In this document: one piece after another, positions 42,308 to 54,775 of the stretch
How the letters are laid out: every line of letters starts with the position of its first letter
Numbering within the stretch: the first letter of the stretch is position 1
Assembly (NCBI GenBank): GCA_006386115.1
Contig: VFIW01000032.1
Location: forward strand, 1 to 64,000
Source: Globisporangium splendens
Taxonomy: Eukaryota > Oomycota > Peronosporomycetes > Pythiales > Pythiaceae
Reading direction: 5' to 3'
DNA length: 64,000 nucleotides
Notes under the pieces: model-generated
What the model was told of the DNA's origin: nothing
The model's database searches: none
The model's input: the letters and a program-made list of their open reading frames with translations, nothing else
Position numbers and translations under genes: made by a program

Positions 42308-44626
42308 ATGAAGCGCGCTGACAACCACGAGTCGCCGCGGTTCTCCATGACGCTGCACAACCCGTACGACCAATATGAAAAGAGGAAAAGGTACAACTGC
42401 ACTGTCTCCCTCCATCCGCGTATTTGATCATGGGGAGATAGTCGTTCTATATGGCATGCACGCTGACTTTGTGAATACGTTTACACCTTTGTCCTCCTCA
42501 ATAGCTCCATCGTGGCGCTTGGGAAGGTCGACGAAGGCGCGAACTCAAAGCGCCGATGCTCGCAGAAGGTGATCGGCACGACATTCATCGGCGTCGGCGC
42601 GCTGCTCGTGCTGATCGCGATCCTGTACAGTACAGTGCTGCCAAGCGTCATTGACGACACGATCAAGTCGGGCGTCGTGACGTGCAACGCCAAGGGCGGC
42701 AGCAAGGAGTCGTATTTGGATCCGTACGGCGACTGCGATGACTGCACGCCGTACTACTTTTCACTCTACATGTTCAATGTCACGAACGCCGAGGCGCACT
42801 TGTCGAGCAACGCCAAGCTCCAAGTGCAGGAAGTCGGTCCGTACGTGTACCGCAAGCGCAAGATGAAGCTCAACGTCACGTTCGAGAACGACCGCGTGAG
42901 CTACAAGGAATACTCGTACTTTACATTTCAGACGGATATGAGCTGCTCGGGGTGCTCAGACCAGGACAACGTGGTCAGCTACGACGTCGGGTACCTCAAC
43001 GTGATCTCGCAGGCCGGTGGCGAGTACGCGTTCCTCACGGCGCTCGCGATGGGCACGTTCGGCAAGACCCTCAATGCGTCCGTGATCGCTAGCCAGATTC
43101 AGCAGAACGGTCCCCAGATGATGCGCTGGGTCAACGGCCTCAACTCGCTCGACACTGAAGCCATGAAGACTGTGAGCAGCAACAGCGCCGTGCTCATGTT
43201 TCTCGGCACCGGTCCGTCCGTGCTGCAGAACCTGACCATGTCTGGGTTCGCGTACAATGGCGTGTTCGCAAAGCGCACGATCAAGCAGTGGGCACTCGGG
43301 TACCCGAGTATCCTCGCCGGGTTGGGGCTTGGCTCGAACTACGTCAACGTCTGCCAAGCCGGCGGTATGGAAAAACAATGCGCGAGCTGCACGGGCAACG
43401 ACTGCCTCAAGATTTACGCGCAGTGCAAAAAGTGCGCGACGGGCAAGAACGTCGTGGCGCTCAACACGATGACGTGTGGGACCATTGAGCAAATCTACGC
43501 CGCCACGCACGGCGCGACTGAGGCCAAGACCTTTGCCGCAGGCACGTGTGGCCTCTGCAGCACTTTGGGATTGTGCGCTGCACCGCTGCCTGGTGCGGTG
43601 GCAACCACGGGATTGGATTACTCGGTGCTGGGACCACCATCGGCAGACACGTTGGGAACGTACACGCAGCGCACGGGCTGTGACGATAGCAATTTCATCG
43701 GCGAGTACGAAGAATACGACGGCGACAAGACGTCAGCAATCTGGTCCACGCTCGACTCGCGACGGAACCCGACTTCTGCTGAGATTCTCGCGTTCGCATC
43801 GTACGGCAACTGCGCGAACCCGACGGCGAACTTGACGTGCGCAAAGGTCCAGGGCGGCGACGGCACGGGGGTCAAACCCGGTGGCGCAGGCATCCACGGT
43901 TTTGCCGACGAGATCCCGCAAAAGAGCATCTCGCTGTACTTGGACTCGATCAAGTTCAACATCTCGATTGTGAGTGCCGACGCCGAGATTGACTACGAGG
44001 GTATCACTTTGCATCGCTTCATCGCGCCGACGGATCTGCTGACGTACACGGCCGAGAAGACTGTGACAGGCACTGGTTTCCCTGTCGATGGCGTGCAGTC
44101 GCTCGCATTCACGTCAGGCTTCCTCGCGTACCTGTCGTACCCTGTGTTCCTTTACGGTGCGAGTTCGTTGACGAGCGGCGTCGAGATCACGATGGCTGAC
44201 GGCGTTGTCGCGTCCTCATCGACGCTCTACGAGGTAGACGGCAGCGTTAAGACGGCGTACGCGGACAAGTACGTGACGTACGTCGACATCGAAGCCGGTA
44301 CGGGCAAGACAATGCGCGCACGGAAGCGTCTCCAGGCGTCGTACGCGATCGCCAAATCCAGCGTCAACGCGTCGCGTCCGATGACCGACGTGCTGTGGCC
44401 GACAATGGGGTCCGAAGTGATTGTGCCGGTGTACTGGGGCGAAGAGTCCTCGACCATCAAAAACAGCCAAGTGGACAGCTACAAGACGATCGCGTCCTTG
44501 CTTTCGTCGATGATCCCCGTACTCGTCGTCGGGCTCGTGGTAGGCGTCGCAGTCGCCGCGTGGGGAGTGGTGAAGCGCCGCCGCGCCACGCAAGTGTTCC
44601 GCGCGCACGCGAGCAGCATCATCTAG
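42308..44626 (+). CDS. CD36/LIMP-2-like scavenger receptor, paralogue 2
   Basis: Two exons, 42308-42390 and 42505-44626, give 734 residues. The intron (GTACAA...AATAG, 114 bases, phase 2) splits a Ser codon at the same place as in paralogue 3, which supports a short first exon although the second exon alone has no ATG near its start. Topology and motifs as in paralogue 1: FNVTNAE, QEVGPYVYRKRK, SCSGCSDQDNVV and LHRFIAPTDLL. The Cys-rich insert has CASCTGNDC, CKKCATG and CGLCSTLGLC. The second span is near the C terminus, followed by a basic tail (KRRRAT). From the intron to the stop it has the same length as paralogue 3, so the two arose by recent tandem duplication. Confidence 0.9.
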
Positions 44627-45601
44627 GCTTGTTCGTGTTTGGAAAGGAGGCGCGTGTTTATTTGCTGTCATCCGCTCTGTTCGAGCTCCTTCCTTGTGTC
44701 CATATAAATGTTTACGTTCGTGTGTGCGATTGATTGTGTTGTGACTGGGAACTGTCTCTGCAACGACTGACTCGACAGATTAAGCAGCTCCGATCGGTTG
44801 CACCCTGTCACAGGGCGAAAGTCTCACTTTTGCACGGGGCAAAGGTGACGTGGCAGGTTTATCCCGTTCGGTGGTTGATTGTGAGTTGCAAACGCACCTG
44901 GTTCAGCCCAATTTGACCCACCTATTTACACCGAACACCACAGTGGTCAATATTTGGGGCAAACATGACAAGTTTGACCCGTTTGTGCACGACAAAAAAA
45001 CCGCTATTGACCGAGTCTGCTTTGTTGAGCTGTAGAAACTGTCGATAGCATTCTGATGCTCAACCTGGGATTTGCCATGTGCAACGTCCGCTCCGAAACC
45101 AGATGCAGTGTCGTGGCGTCGCCGTGCCACTCCCAACCCGCCCAACGCGCTCACAGCGTCTATTCCCCTCCTTCCCGCGTCACGAGAGTGCAAATTGACC
45201 CGCCCTCTATGGAGCTCGCTGGCAGATTTTGACAAGTGGACCAGCAAAAGACACTGGGGCAACCAGCGTTCCACAATGTACTGTGTCTGTGTGCAGTGCG
45301 TCGGAGCAGGCAGCGACCAACCGAACACACACAGAGTTTCCCGCGTGGGGAGACCAGACACCAGCAGCGTTGCAGGATTTGTGTAATGGATGTCTCCTCG
45401 GGCTCATTTAGCGGCCTTTCCTTGCGCGTCTGGGGTTCAACTCTGCATCCACCAGGTGCGCCATCGGATTTGCCGTTTCTCCCGACTGGCGGCGCGATGA
45501 CCCCAGACGAAAGAAAATCCTTCTCTCTCGTTCTTCTCTCGCCAGTCTTCAATTTGCGCGCTGCCGCACGCACGATCGCGTCTCCAAGAACCGAAGAGAA
45601 G
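44627..45601. other. Intergenic, 1.0 kb
   Basis: No gene seen. Small open frames on both strands lack any recognisable feature. CT-rich DNA (about 45510-45550) precedes the next gene. Confidence 0.55.
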
Positions 45602-47859
45602 ATGAAGGGCTACGACTCGCCTCGGAACTTTCGTTTCGAGAAAAAGTACGTAACCACGTGAGCGTTTCTATCTAATTGAGCTCTTCAAGTCACATGAGCT
45701 CTCCATCAACTGACCCATTGTGCTGTCTGCGAAACAGCTCGATCACGCCGAGCAAGTACGACTTTGACAACTCGCGCAAGTCGCGCTTGTGCTCGCCCAA
45801 GACCATCGGCACGTCGCTCATCGCCGTCGGCGCGCTGCTCGTCGTGTTCTCGATCGTGTACAGCACGGTGCTGCCCAAGGTGATCGACCACACGATCAAG
45901 TCGGGTGTGGCGACGTGCGATGCCAAGAAGGCCGCCAAGGAGACGTACCTGGACCCGAACGGTGACTGCAAGGACTGCACGCCGTACTACTACAACCTCT
46001 ACATGTTCAACGTCACCAACGCCGAGGACCACTTGGCCACGAACGCCAAGCTCCAGCTCCAGGAAGTCGGCCCGTACGTGTACCGCAAGCGCCAGATCAA
46101 GCTCAACGTCACGTTCGAGAACGGTCGCGTCAACTACAAGCAGTACTCGTACTACACGTTCCAGGCCGACTTGAGCTGCTCGGGGTGCTCGGACCAGGAC
46201 AACGTGGTGAGCTACGACACGGGATACATGAGCGTGGTCTCGCAGGCTGGCGGCGAGTACGCGTTCCTCACGGCGCTCGCCAAGGGCACGTTCGCCAAGA
46301 CGCTCGCCGACAACGCGCTGGCGACGCTCATCCAGGAAAACGCGCCGCAGATGATGCGCTGGGTCAACGGCCTCAACTCGCTCGACGCCGATGCCATGAA
46401 GACCGTGAGTACCGGCAGCGCCGTGCTCAAGTTCCTCGCCGCGGGCCCGACTGCGATCCAAAACATGACGCTCTCGGGGTTCGCGTACAACGGACTGTTC
46501 GCCAAGCGCACGGTCACGCAATGGGCGATCGGGTACCCGAGTATCCTCGCGGGCCTCGGGCTCGGCTCCAACTACGTCGGCGCGTGCACCAAGGGCGGCA
46601 TCGAGGCCAAGTGCGCGAGCTGCACGGGCAGCGACTGCTACCCGCTCTATGCGCAGTGCAAGAAGTGCGCGTCGGGCAAGAGCGTCGTCACGATGAACGA
46701 AGTCAACTGCGGCAAGATCGAGCAGATCTACGCCGACGCGTACGGTGCGGCTGAGGCCAAGACGTTCGCCGCGGGCACGTGCGGTCTCTGCTCAAGCGTC
46801 GGTCTCTGCGCAGCGCCTTTACCCGGCGTTGTCGACAGCTCAGGCTTGGACTACTCCAAGTCAGCGCCAGTAGCTGACACGCTGAAGACGTACACCCAGA
46901 TCACGGGCTGCGACGACCTCAGCCAAATCGGCCAGTACGAGCAGTACAAGGGCGTGACTGTCGCGGCGATCTGGGCCAAGCTCGAGTCGCGACGCAACCC
47001 GACGCTCGCTGAGATCGCCGCGTTCTCGAAGTACGGCAACTGCGGCAACCCGACGGCGAACCTCACGTGCTCGAAGGTCCAAGGTGGCGACGGCCAGAGC
47101 ATCAAGCCTGGCGGTGTCAGCATCAGCGGCTTTGCCGACGAGATCCCGCAGAAGACCATCTCGCTGTACATTGACCAGGTCAAGCGCAACATCTCGGTCG
47201 TGAGTGCTGACACCGAGATGGACTACGAGGGCATCTCGCTGCACCGATTCATCGCGCCGACGGACCTGCTGACGTACACTGAGACTGACGCCGACAAGGG
47301 CACCGGGACCCCGGTCGATGGCGTGCAGTCGCTCGCGTTCACGTCGGGCTTCCTCGCGTACCTGTCGTATCCCGTTTTCCTCTATGGCGACAACTCGTTG
47401 ACGAGTGGCGTGGACATCAAGATGACCGATGGCGTCGTCGCCAGCAAGGATTCACTGTATGACGCAGACGGCAGTGTGAAGACGACGTACGCGGACAAGT
47501 ACCTCACGTACGTTGACATTGAGCCCGGCACGGGCAAGACGATGCGCGCGAAGAAACGCCTCCAGGCGTCGTACGCGGTCGCCAAGTCGAGCGTCAACGC
47601 GTCGCGTCCGATGACCGACGTGCTGTGGCCCAACTTGACGCCCGAAGTGATCGCGCCAGTGTACTGGGGCGAAGAAGGCGGCACGATCAGCGACAAGAAG
47701 GTGGACCAGTTCAACTCGATCAAGTCGCTGCTCAGCTCGCTGATCCCCGTGCTCATCGCGGGTATCATCGTCGGCGCGCTCGTCGCTGCCTTTGGTGCGT
47801 ACAAGCGCCATCGCGCGATCCGATATGAGGAGGCCAAGGCGCGCAGCAGCGTCATTTAG
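45602..47859 (+). CDS. CD36/LIMP-2-like scavenger receptor, paralogue 3
   Basis: Two exons, 45602-45645 and 45738-47859, give 721 residues. The 92-base intron (GTACGT...ACAG, phase 2) splits an Asn codon. Without the splice the frame would start within intron sequence. First span about 43-65, last span near residue 685. Ectodomain motifs QEVGPYVYRKRQ, SGCSDQDNVV and LHRFIAPTDLL. Cys-rich insert with CASCTGSDC, CKKCASG and CGLCSSVGLC. There are many N-glycosylation motifs (NVTF, NMTL, NLTC, NISV). It is very close to paralogue 2. A likely surface or vacuolar lipid or protein receptor; the true ligand is unknown. Confidence 0.92.
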
Positions 47860-48055
47860 ATGCGTCGTGCGAATGAATATGTTGGGTGAGTGTTTGTGTA
47901 GATAGTGTTTTTGCCAGTGCTCGACGAGAATGAGAGCAGTGTGAGGCGTTTCGCGCGGATATTAATATACAGCGTCTCTAGTTTTTTTCACTTGCGTCGG
48001 AGCTCTTCGTCATGTACAAGTGACTGCACTGCCGAGTCTGCTTCTGGTTGAAGCC

Positions 48056-49384
48056 ATGAACTCGGATCCTTTCAGCTCCAGCGACGACGAGCTGCCACTC
48101 TCCACCAGCAGCGACTCAGTGCCCCCAGCGAGTGCAAGCACTGAGTCACAAGAGACGTTTTCAGCTCCACCCACGTCAGACGATCACGAAGGAAACAACG
48201 AGGGAGACGCCAGTGCCTCGGTTCCGTCGTCGTCTCCTGCGCAACAAGAGCCACGAAAGCCAAAGCGAGAGCAGCCTCAGCGAAAGCCACCTCATAGCAC
48301 CGGCAATGGCTCGTTCCCAACACCCTTCAAGTGCTGTGGGGATTTCTGTGGCGTCGTGCTGCGAGAGGAGCTTCGAGGTACATCCACTCATGGAAGCTCT
48401 TCTAGTCCCAGCCTCTCCAGTAGTGGTGCCGGTGCATATGCCAATAAATACCTGGGCACCGCGAACGTGCTGCCGGCGTCCACGGCGATCCAGATGCTGT
48501 TCAGTCAGGACGACCTGCAAGCCTTGGGTGACGACAATCTCAACTGCTTGCTCACGTCCATCCACGTCTCGTCTCGACCTGACAAAGCTGAGCCAAGCAA
48601 CCCAGCAGAGCTACTGCCCAAGTCAGCAAGCAGCTCTGCTGACCTGCATGTGATCACGTACAAGTCCATCGCGCTCGCCAAGTCGAATCGCGACCAGTTT
48701 CGCAGAGCAGCGTCGCAACGCAAGACTTACGAGGACAAGACGTCGACCTCGTCCAACGTTGCGTGCAAGCGCCACCTCAGTCGTCTGATGGAGAGCACAG
48801 CGTCCCAGGAATCCCGCGCGAATTCGAGAGTCCGTGTGTACGGCGAGCTCGATGGCGTGGCCAACTACTATCGCCAGGTGCGTGTCTGTGGCGACTGCTA
48901 TGCGATCTACGCACTCCTGGACATGGCGCGGTCCCTGATGGCAGCACATCGTGCGGCTGAACCTTCGGAAGCGAAGAAGCAAAAGCAGAGGTTCAACAAG
49001 CGGCGCGAGGAATGGGAGCAGCACGTTGAGCGTGAAGTGCAGCACAAGGAGCAACTCTACCTGCGCAAACGTGCAAACAAGGTTGCGGCGAGCGAGCAAA
49101 GCCAAAGTGAGGACCTGACACTGGTGCTGCCATTGCAGCAGAGCTCTCGATGCGTCATTAGCGCAATCCCTCCACGATTGCCTCAAGGTGTTCACGTGCA
49201 CACCCGAGTCCCGACCAGACTTGCCCGTGTACTTTCACACGCGGTTCCTGTTCTCACCAGTATATTTGGCGCGCGTATCAACGCCTCTGGCGCTCAATCT
49301 GTACACGGCAATAATGAATCCAATCGCATTAGCGGGTCGCAAAGCTCTCTGCCAAGGTGCGCTGACACATGCCGAGTGGACTGA
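48056..49384 (+). pseudogene. N-terminal part of decayed multidomain gene
   Basis: Open frame from MNSDPFSSSDDE. The first 200 residues are Ser/Pro-rich and unstructured, with one CKCCGDFC-like Cys cluster (FKCCGDFCGVV). Then comes CKRHLSRL and YRQVRVCGDCYAIYALLDMARSL, a Cys/Tyr pattern, followed by a basic coiled stretch (EAKKQKQRFNKRREEWEQ). After about 49180 the residues lose sense, and the next part of the protein continues in another frame at 49188. That this belongs to the same ancestral gene as the segments downstream is inferred from the tight overlap and same strand. It could alternatively be a separate intact gene of 443 residues. Confidence 0.5.
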
Positions 49385-50099
49385 CGATGACCTCAGAAGG
49401 CTACGCATCCCGTGTGTCCAGGTATGTTCGTCCCAAGATGCGCTCGTGAATGCTACCGCACAAGCACAGACATTGCTCCAACGAAGCGGTCTCAACGCCG
49501 TCGAGTCCATTGGCAAAGTGCTGCGCCAGCGAATAAGCAACGGCAATGCCAAGCAAAAGAACCGACAAAGTTGCATCATTTCGATGGCAAGCGGTCATGG
49601 GGTATTCCAGGAATGCAAACAGGACATGCTACTGCTCATTGAGCAGCTGGTCACGGGGTTCCACGAGCTCCACGATGCTCCTATCGTGCCAATGAAAGGC
49701 TCCAACGCGTTGGAGGGATCCATTGCACTCACCAAGAAGTCCGAGAATGGACATGAGGTTAAATTCAACAGCGACAACGCGAGGCGAGACGAAGATGACG
49801 ATGCGGCTTCGAGGCGATATCCTAATGGAAAGCTGTCCTTAGGTACCCAGACGTCCGCCAGTCGTCCAACTTTTGAGGACGCGTTCATCACAAACGTCCT
49901 CTCGACAATGAAAGAGGTTGCGATGTCCTCCGAGGTTACTCCATCCTCATCTGGAAGGGCAGGTGCCAATAACCAATTGCCAGCATTCTCCGAGAACACG
50001 CAGTGGACACATTTCCAGCAAGAGCAAATGCACCAGGGAATGCTCGTCGCCAAGAAGAAGAAGGCGCTGACCGCTGAATCACACGCGCCAAGGTTCTAG
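49188..50099 (+). pseudogene. Alpha/beta-hydrolase-like segment of decayed gene
   Basis: Second frame of the decayed gene. LHTRFLF-like and ARVSTPLALNLYTAIMNPIA, then LRRLRIPCVQVCSSQDALVN, look like the C-terminal half of an alpha/beta hydrolase, with the Asp of the catalytic triad in SSQDALV. The nucleophile region (GxSxG) is not visible upstream, so it is cut off or lost. The later part is polar. The frame runs into TAG at 50097. Sense resumes in a different frame from about 50090, so a small indel lies there. Confidence 0.5.
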
Positions 50100-50128
50100 G
50101 AGGAGGAAAAGCGACAGCGAGTCCATCG

Positions 50129-52720
50129 AAGCTCATTGCGAGGACGTCGTGGGACCCGACGACGCCCGCGTTTGAGCGACTCAGCTCCAACATCATCTAC
50201 AAGATCGGCGACGACAGCAAGATCTACCCGGATACCTCAGCCATGTCGTCGTCAGTACAAAAGCCCGTGCCGGAACTGAAAGAGTACATGGCATGGCGAG
50301 TGAAGCGCAACCAGAAGCGGCTCTAGCGCATGGCCACGCAGGTGCACGTGATCCAGCGCGCATTTCGCGCCTTCTACGCTCGCACATTGATCCTTCGCAT
50401 CAAGCAGCAGCGATGCGCGATCCAGTTACAGCGTCTCTGGCGCGCCAAACTCGCCCGAAAGAAGTGCAAGGGAATGAAACGAGAGGACTGGGCTGTGCGG
50501 CTCGTGCAGCGCAACTGGCGCGGCAAGCTCGGTCGAGATTCGTTCCGTGAGCGAATGCGCAGGTATCCGGCGGCGATCGACATCCAGCGTATCGTTCGCG
50601 GCTTTCTCGCGGTCCGATTCGTGACTCGGGTCCGCGAGAAACTGCACAATTCTGCCGTGAGTATCCAACGCGTCATAAGGCGATATGTGGCAATGCGACG
50701 CGTCTTCCACCAGCGGCAGCGACGCAATGCTGCGATGTGTATCCAGCGTGTTTTCCGTGGCCACACTGGACGCAAACGGTTTGCACAGGAGCGCGCAAAG
50801 TTCTTGTACTCGAAGACGCAGTCCCAGGGCATCTCATTCGGCAAACAGATGCTGCCCGAGTACAAATCGTACGCGACCAAGCTGCAAAGCGACGTCGCAT
50901 TGCTCGCGCAGACGAAACGCGACGTCGAAGCTCGTGCTGAGGTGCTTGTGAAGGAGATTTGCGAATTCGACGAAGGCATCCGGCTGCTCGAGTCCGAGAT
51001 GCACACGCTGAGCCAAGTGGAGAGTGAGAGCATGGCGAAGAACATGGACGAGCAGGGCAAATGGCAGCTCCGCGAGCAAAAGATGCGCCTTGACCGGGAG
51101 TTCACGCAGATGCTGACGCAGATCGCACTGCGCAAGGAGAAACTGAGCGCGATGGAGGACCAACTACAGCAACTCAACAAGGAACGAATCGCGAAGGAGG
51201 AAGAGCTGAAGACCCTCGAACGCAAACTCGTCGTGCTGCTTGACGAGCAGCTGCAGGAGCTCGCGAAGATCAAGCAGAAGCAGCAAACGCGGAACCAGTT
51301 GCTGCTCGATGTCCTGCCACCGAATGCATCAGCCAACAGCATTGGTATTGGTGGCGGTCCTGGCACGCCGGGGTTTTCTCTCTCGAGTCCATCGAATGGG
51401 AGCTCCTGGACGGGTGCAAGCAGCGTCCCTACAAGCCTGGGTACTCCAGCCTCAAATGCTGTATCGGCGTTTACGCAGCAGCAGCGCGAAGAAGCGAACT
51501 CGCTCATGGAACCAACCGAGGCGATGATGAAGTTCGGCTTCATGTCCATGTCCATGACATACTTTAGCAGCATGAACATGGTGCGCGCGATGCGGAAGAT
51601 CGGCGCGCATCACATGATGCTCGACAGCGCGGTTGCAGTCTCGAACAAGCAATAGCCAGAGTACACAACATCAGCAGGGAGCAATTCTGTCTCGCTCTTT
51701 GTCGGCAGCTCCATTGGAGTTGGGTCGCCTTTCCAGCCTGAGATCCCACGAGGTAGCTTTCCCGGTCAACAGCCACTCCAAGTCGCTGGATGGAGCGTCG
51801 CGGATGTCGGACGGTAGTTGGATACGCTGGCACTGGCGCAGTACAAGCGCGCGTTCGCGGACGCAGCGATTGATGGTGCGCTCTTGCTGCACCTGAGTGA
51901 TGACGACCTGCAGAACACGCTTGGCATGGAGCATCGTCTGCATCGCAAGAAGATCCTGACGTCAGTGCAGCAATTGCGCGAATCGGAGCGCGTCAAGATG
52001 GCCAAACTCTACGGCTCCAACGCACCGGATGGACTCGGTGGAGGCGGCGGCACTGGATCACCTCAAAGAGCAAGTGGAAGCGTTGCAAGTCTCGCTCCAG
52101 CAGCATCTCCAGTTCCAGTCCCGACCATGACGGTGCCATCCTCGGCTACAGCACCAGAGCCGACTGGTGGCGCAACCGCAAGCGCAAGTACCGTCGCTGG
52201 TGCGAACCTCAACGTCGTAGTGCCGTTCCATGAGTTCTGCACGCTCGTGCGCCATGGAGTGGTGAAGCAGCTCAAGGAGGTGCTCGCGAACGTGCCGGAC
52301 AAGCGTTTCGACTCACGGTAATCGAGCCGTTCCGTGCGGGTGTCGGCACGATCTACGACGACCTGCTCGAGAAAAGTGTGTTCCACATCAGCCAGCGCGA
52401 CGAGAACGGCAACTCGCCGCTGCTGCTCGCGGCGCAGAACAACAGCCTCAAGGTCGCGCAACTGCTGCTCGCCAAAGGGTACCAACCCCAACCGCCAGAA
52501 TGTAAGTGTACCTAGGTCTCTCGCGTGTCCAGTGCTGTGTGTCTAATCTCATGTGTATGGCCACAGAAACACGACAACACGGCGGGCCACTACGCCGTGG
52601 CGTACAGCTTCTTCGACTTGGGCGCGTGGCTGCTGGACCCGGACAAAGGCGGCGGCCGCGACGATCTGCTCAACGACAATGGGCTCACAGCCTACGATGG
52701 TCTCGAGTTAATAAAAGGTA
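50129..52720 (+). pseudogene. IQ-motif, SAM and ankyrin part of decayed gene
   Basis: One frame carries SWDPTTPAFERLSSNIIYKIG, then four or five IQ motifs (VIQRAFRAFYAR, LVQRNWRGKLGR, DIQRIVRGFLA, SIQRVIRRYVA, CIQRVFRGHTGRKRF; about 50340-50790). A coiled coil (about 50860-51300) and a SAM domain (about 51797-51990, from GWSVADVGR) follow. The frame is interrupted by TAG at 50324, 51653 and 51815. The last stands where SAM domains have Trp. Near 52300 the frame shifts, an ankyrin repeat (DENGNSPLLLAAQNNSLKVA) follows, then another shift near 52480. An intron (GTAAGT...CAG) leads to a second ankyrin-like part ending near 52720. IQ motifs bind calmodulin and SAM/ankyrin bind partners, but no protein can be made as it stands. 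Confidence 0.75.
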
Positions 52721-52823
52721 CATGGGTACAAGCCGACATATTCGGCTCGATATGGCTCGGATCGGCTCAGCTTGGCTCGTTCTTTCAAGTGATCCTGTTG
52801 CTTGATGTGCGAGAATAGCAATA

Positions 52824-54099
52824 ATGGAGACGAATGAAGGCGTCGATGGTCGCTGGACGCGGATGCTTGATGGCAGGCGCAACGGCCTCGTGCGCATGTT
52901 TGACGGCACGCAGACGAGCCACGTGGATGCAACAGAGAAGGACGTGAGTGGTGAGCGGCAGCAGCCAGTGGGCACACAAGAGAAGGAGGAGTCAGCAGGT
53001 ATGCGTCCCAACTGCAATGCTGGGTGCAAAAGGTGGTCGCGTGCTTATTCTCCATGTGTGTATATGCTTGCTGTATGTTGCTACGACTGCGCACCACACA
53101 GGTTCAAAGGCAGTGCCACTGCCTCGCGTGTTTGTGCTGATGGTGCTGGGCATGGAAGTCGTGCTGCTGCTCGGAGTGGGTCTTCTCCTGCTCACGACCA
53201 CTGGCGTTGCCGGTGCAGCCACAAAATCCCTGTTACAGCACGGTGCTGGTTTTGAAGGAGATGCAAACACAGTAGCTGCAGGCGTTTATACCGCTCGTGC
53301 GGGTGTGTTTGTGTGGGGAAGTCTGCAGTTTGCGAGTTGTTTTTTCCAGCGATGCAAGAGCCAACTAATCCACGCACTCGGCATTTGCCGACTGCCTGCA
53401 AGCAGTGCGCTGGTCGTTCTGGGCTCGATAACGGCTCATGCGGCATGGATTACTTGCATCTCGCGGCTCGAAAGCGCTTTTTCTTCAAGCACGCGCACAA
53501 CGAAGATGTTCTCATGGGAAGCCGTGGCTGTGCATCTCATCACCAACGAACAGCGAGTCCGCGTGTTCGAGCCATTGGTGTTTGCGCCGCTGCGCGAGGA
53601 GCTCTTTTTCCGAGGGCTGCTCTTTTGCGCGCTCTGGAATCGACTGCGCTCGTTGCGCAGCAGTGTCATTATCACGAATGCGCTCTTTGCAGCCGTGCAC
53701 GTCGTGAATGCGCGTCAACTCGGCAGCGTGTACTCTGCGAGTTACCTCGTGTACCAAGTCGCGTCGGCGTGGCTCGTGGGCAGTTTGCTGTCTCTGCGGT
53801 TTGCAATCTCCGGTTCGCTGCTCGAGTGCGTCTTGCTGCATGCCGTCAACAACAGCTTTGCGTTGGCTGTGTCCACGCAAACTGACGTCGATCTGCGCGA
53901 CCCCATCACGCTGATCGCAGGTGCGTCAAATGGTGCCAACTTGTGGTGACTTACCTCCCACTGACGTCTCTCTTACGCTTCGCGTTTGTTCATCACAGTA
54001 GCGAGTGCTGTGCTGTTGTACATTACGGCCATTTGGCTGTCGTGGAAGCAACTCCATGCCTCCAAGCGGTGTCTTCAAGGCAAAGACACGACGCTGTAG
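52824..54099 (+). CDS. CPBP-family intramembrane glutamic protease (Rce1-like)
   Basis: Three exons (52824-52998, 53102-53920, 53999-54099) join to 364 residues. The introns are 103 and 78 bases, GT-AG, both phase 1. Several hydrophobic spans surround the CPBP signature (PF02517). The first motif is PLREELFFRG with the paired Glu at about 224-225. The second is FAAVHVVN with His about 258. The third is LLHAVNN with His about 305. Eukaryotic relatives such as Rce1 remove the AAX tripeptide from prenylated CAAX proteins in the ER, whereas other CPBP members are poorly known; which this is cannot be told. The first exon is soluble and polar. The gene lies only about 100 bases after the decayed gene and looks intact. 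Confidence 0.87.
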
Positions 54100-54727
54100 T
54101 TGAGTCGACCCTTGGAATGCTGCCTAGGCTTCTTTCGAGGTTGGCGACGTCTCGTAGACTCGCCGTGCGAGCGAGAAAGTAGAGCGACGAGCGCCGCACG
54201 TTCACAGAGAGTTGCAGTGAGGACGACACAGCGATAGGCGGAGATCGGTGTGAGCTCGGCGCATGGACAGAGATGACCAGATGGTGGTGCTCCCATGTTG
54301 AAGTGGATGGGTTCAAATAAACCTCATCAAACGCCAATAAAACCTCGATTTTTTCCTCCAAAGATTTCATGCCACCAAATACGCCTTGATCAGCTGTCAT
54401 CTTCTTTCAAACCATACTTCAAGACCCGATATCATATCCATGTTTTTTACTGGATCCTTCTGCTCTTGTGTTGTCAATATCTACAGTTTGTTGCATAAAA
54501 AGGATTCTTGAGCGACCGTTGCTGCTAATTTTACTGATGTGAAGCGACAAAAGCACCCTCTAGAGGAGGAAACGGAGCACATCGAAGGAAGAAAACGCGT
54601 CGCGCTGCCATTTGTGCGTCTCCTTCCACTCGCCATACCTCCACGCACACACCGCTGCATTGCCCACCACTGCATTAGGCGCACCCACCACTCCACGTGC
54701 TTTCCAACCGTACCACTCGCGTCACCA
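54100..54727. other. Intergenic, 0.6 kb
   Basis: No gene seen. AT-rich in the middle (54300-54540), GC-rising towards the following promoter. Confidence 0.6.
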
Positions 54728-54740
54728 CTCTCATTCAACT
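54728..54740 (+). promoter_or_regulatory. Initiator-like element before the tomosyn-like gene
   Basis: CTCTCATTCAACT, about 45 bases before the ATG, resembles the TCATTYY core of the oomycete initiator. Confidence 0.4.
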
Positions 54741-54775
54741 CGCTGCGCAATCCACCAATTTAATCAAGCGAATCC

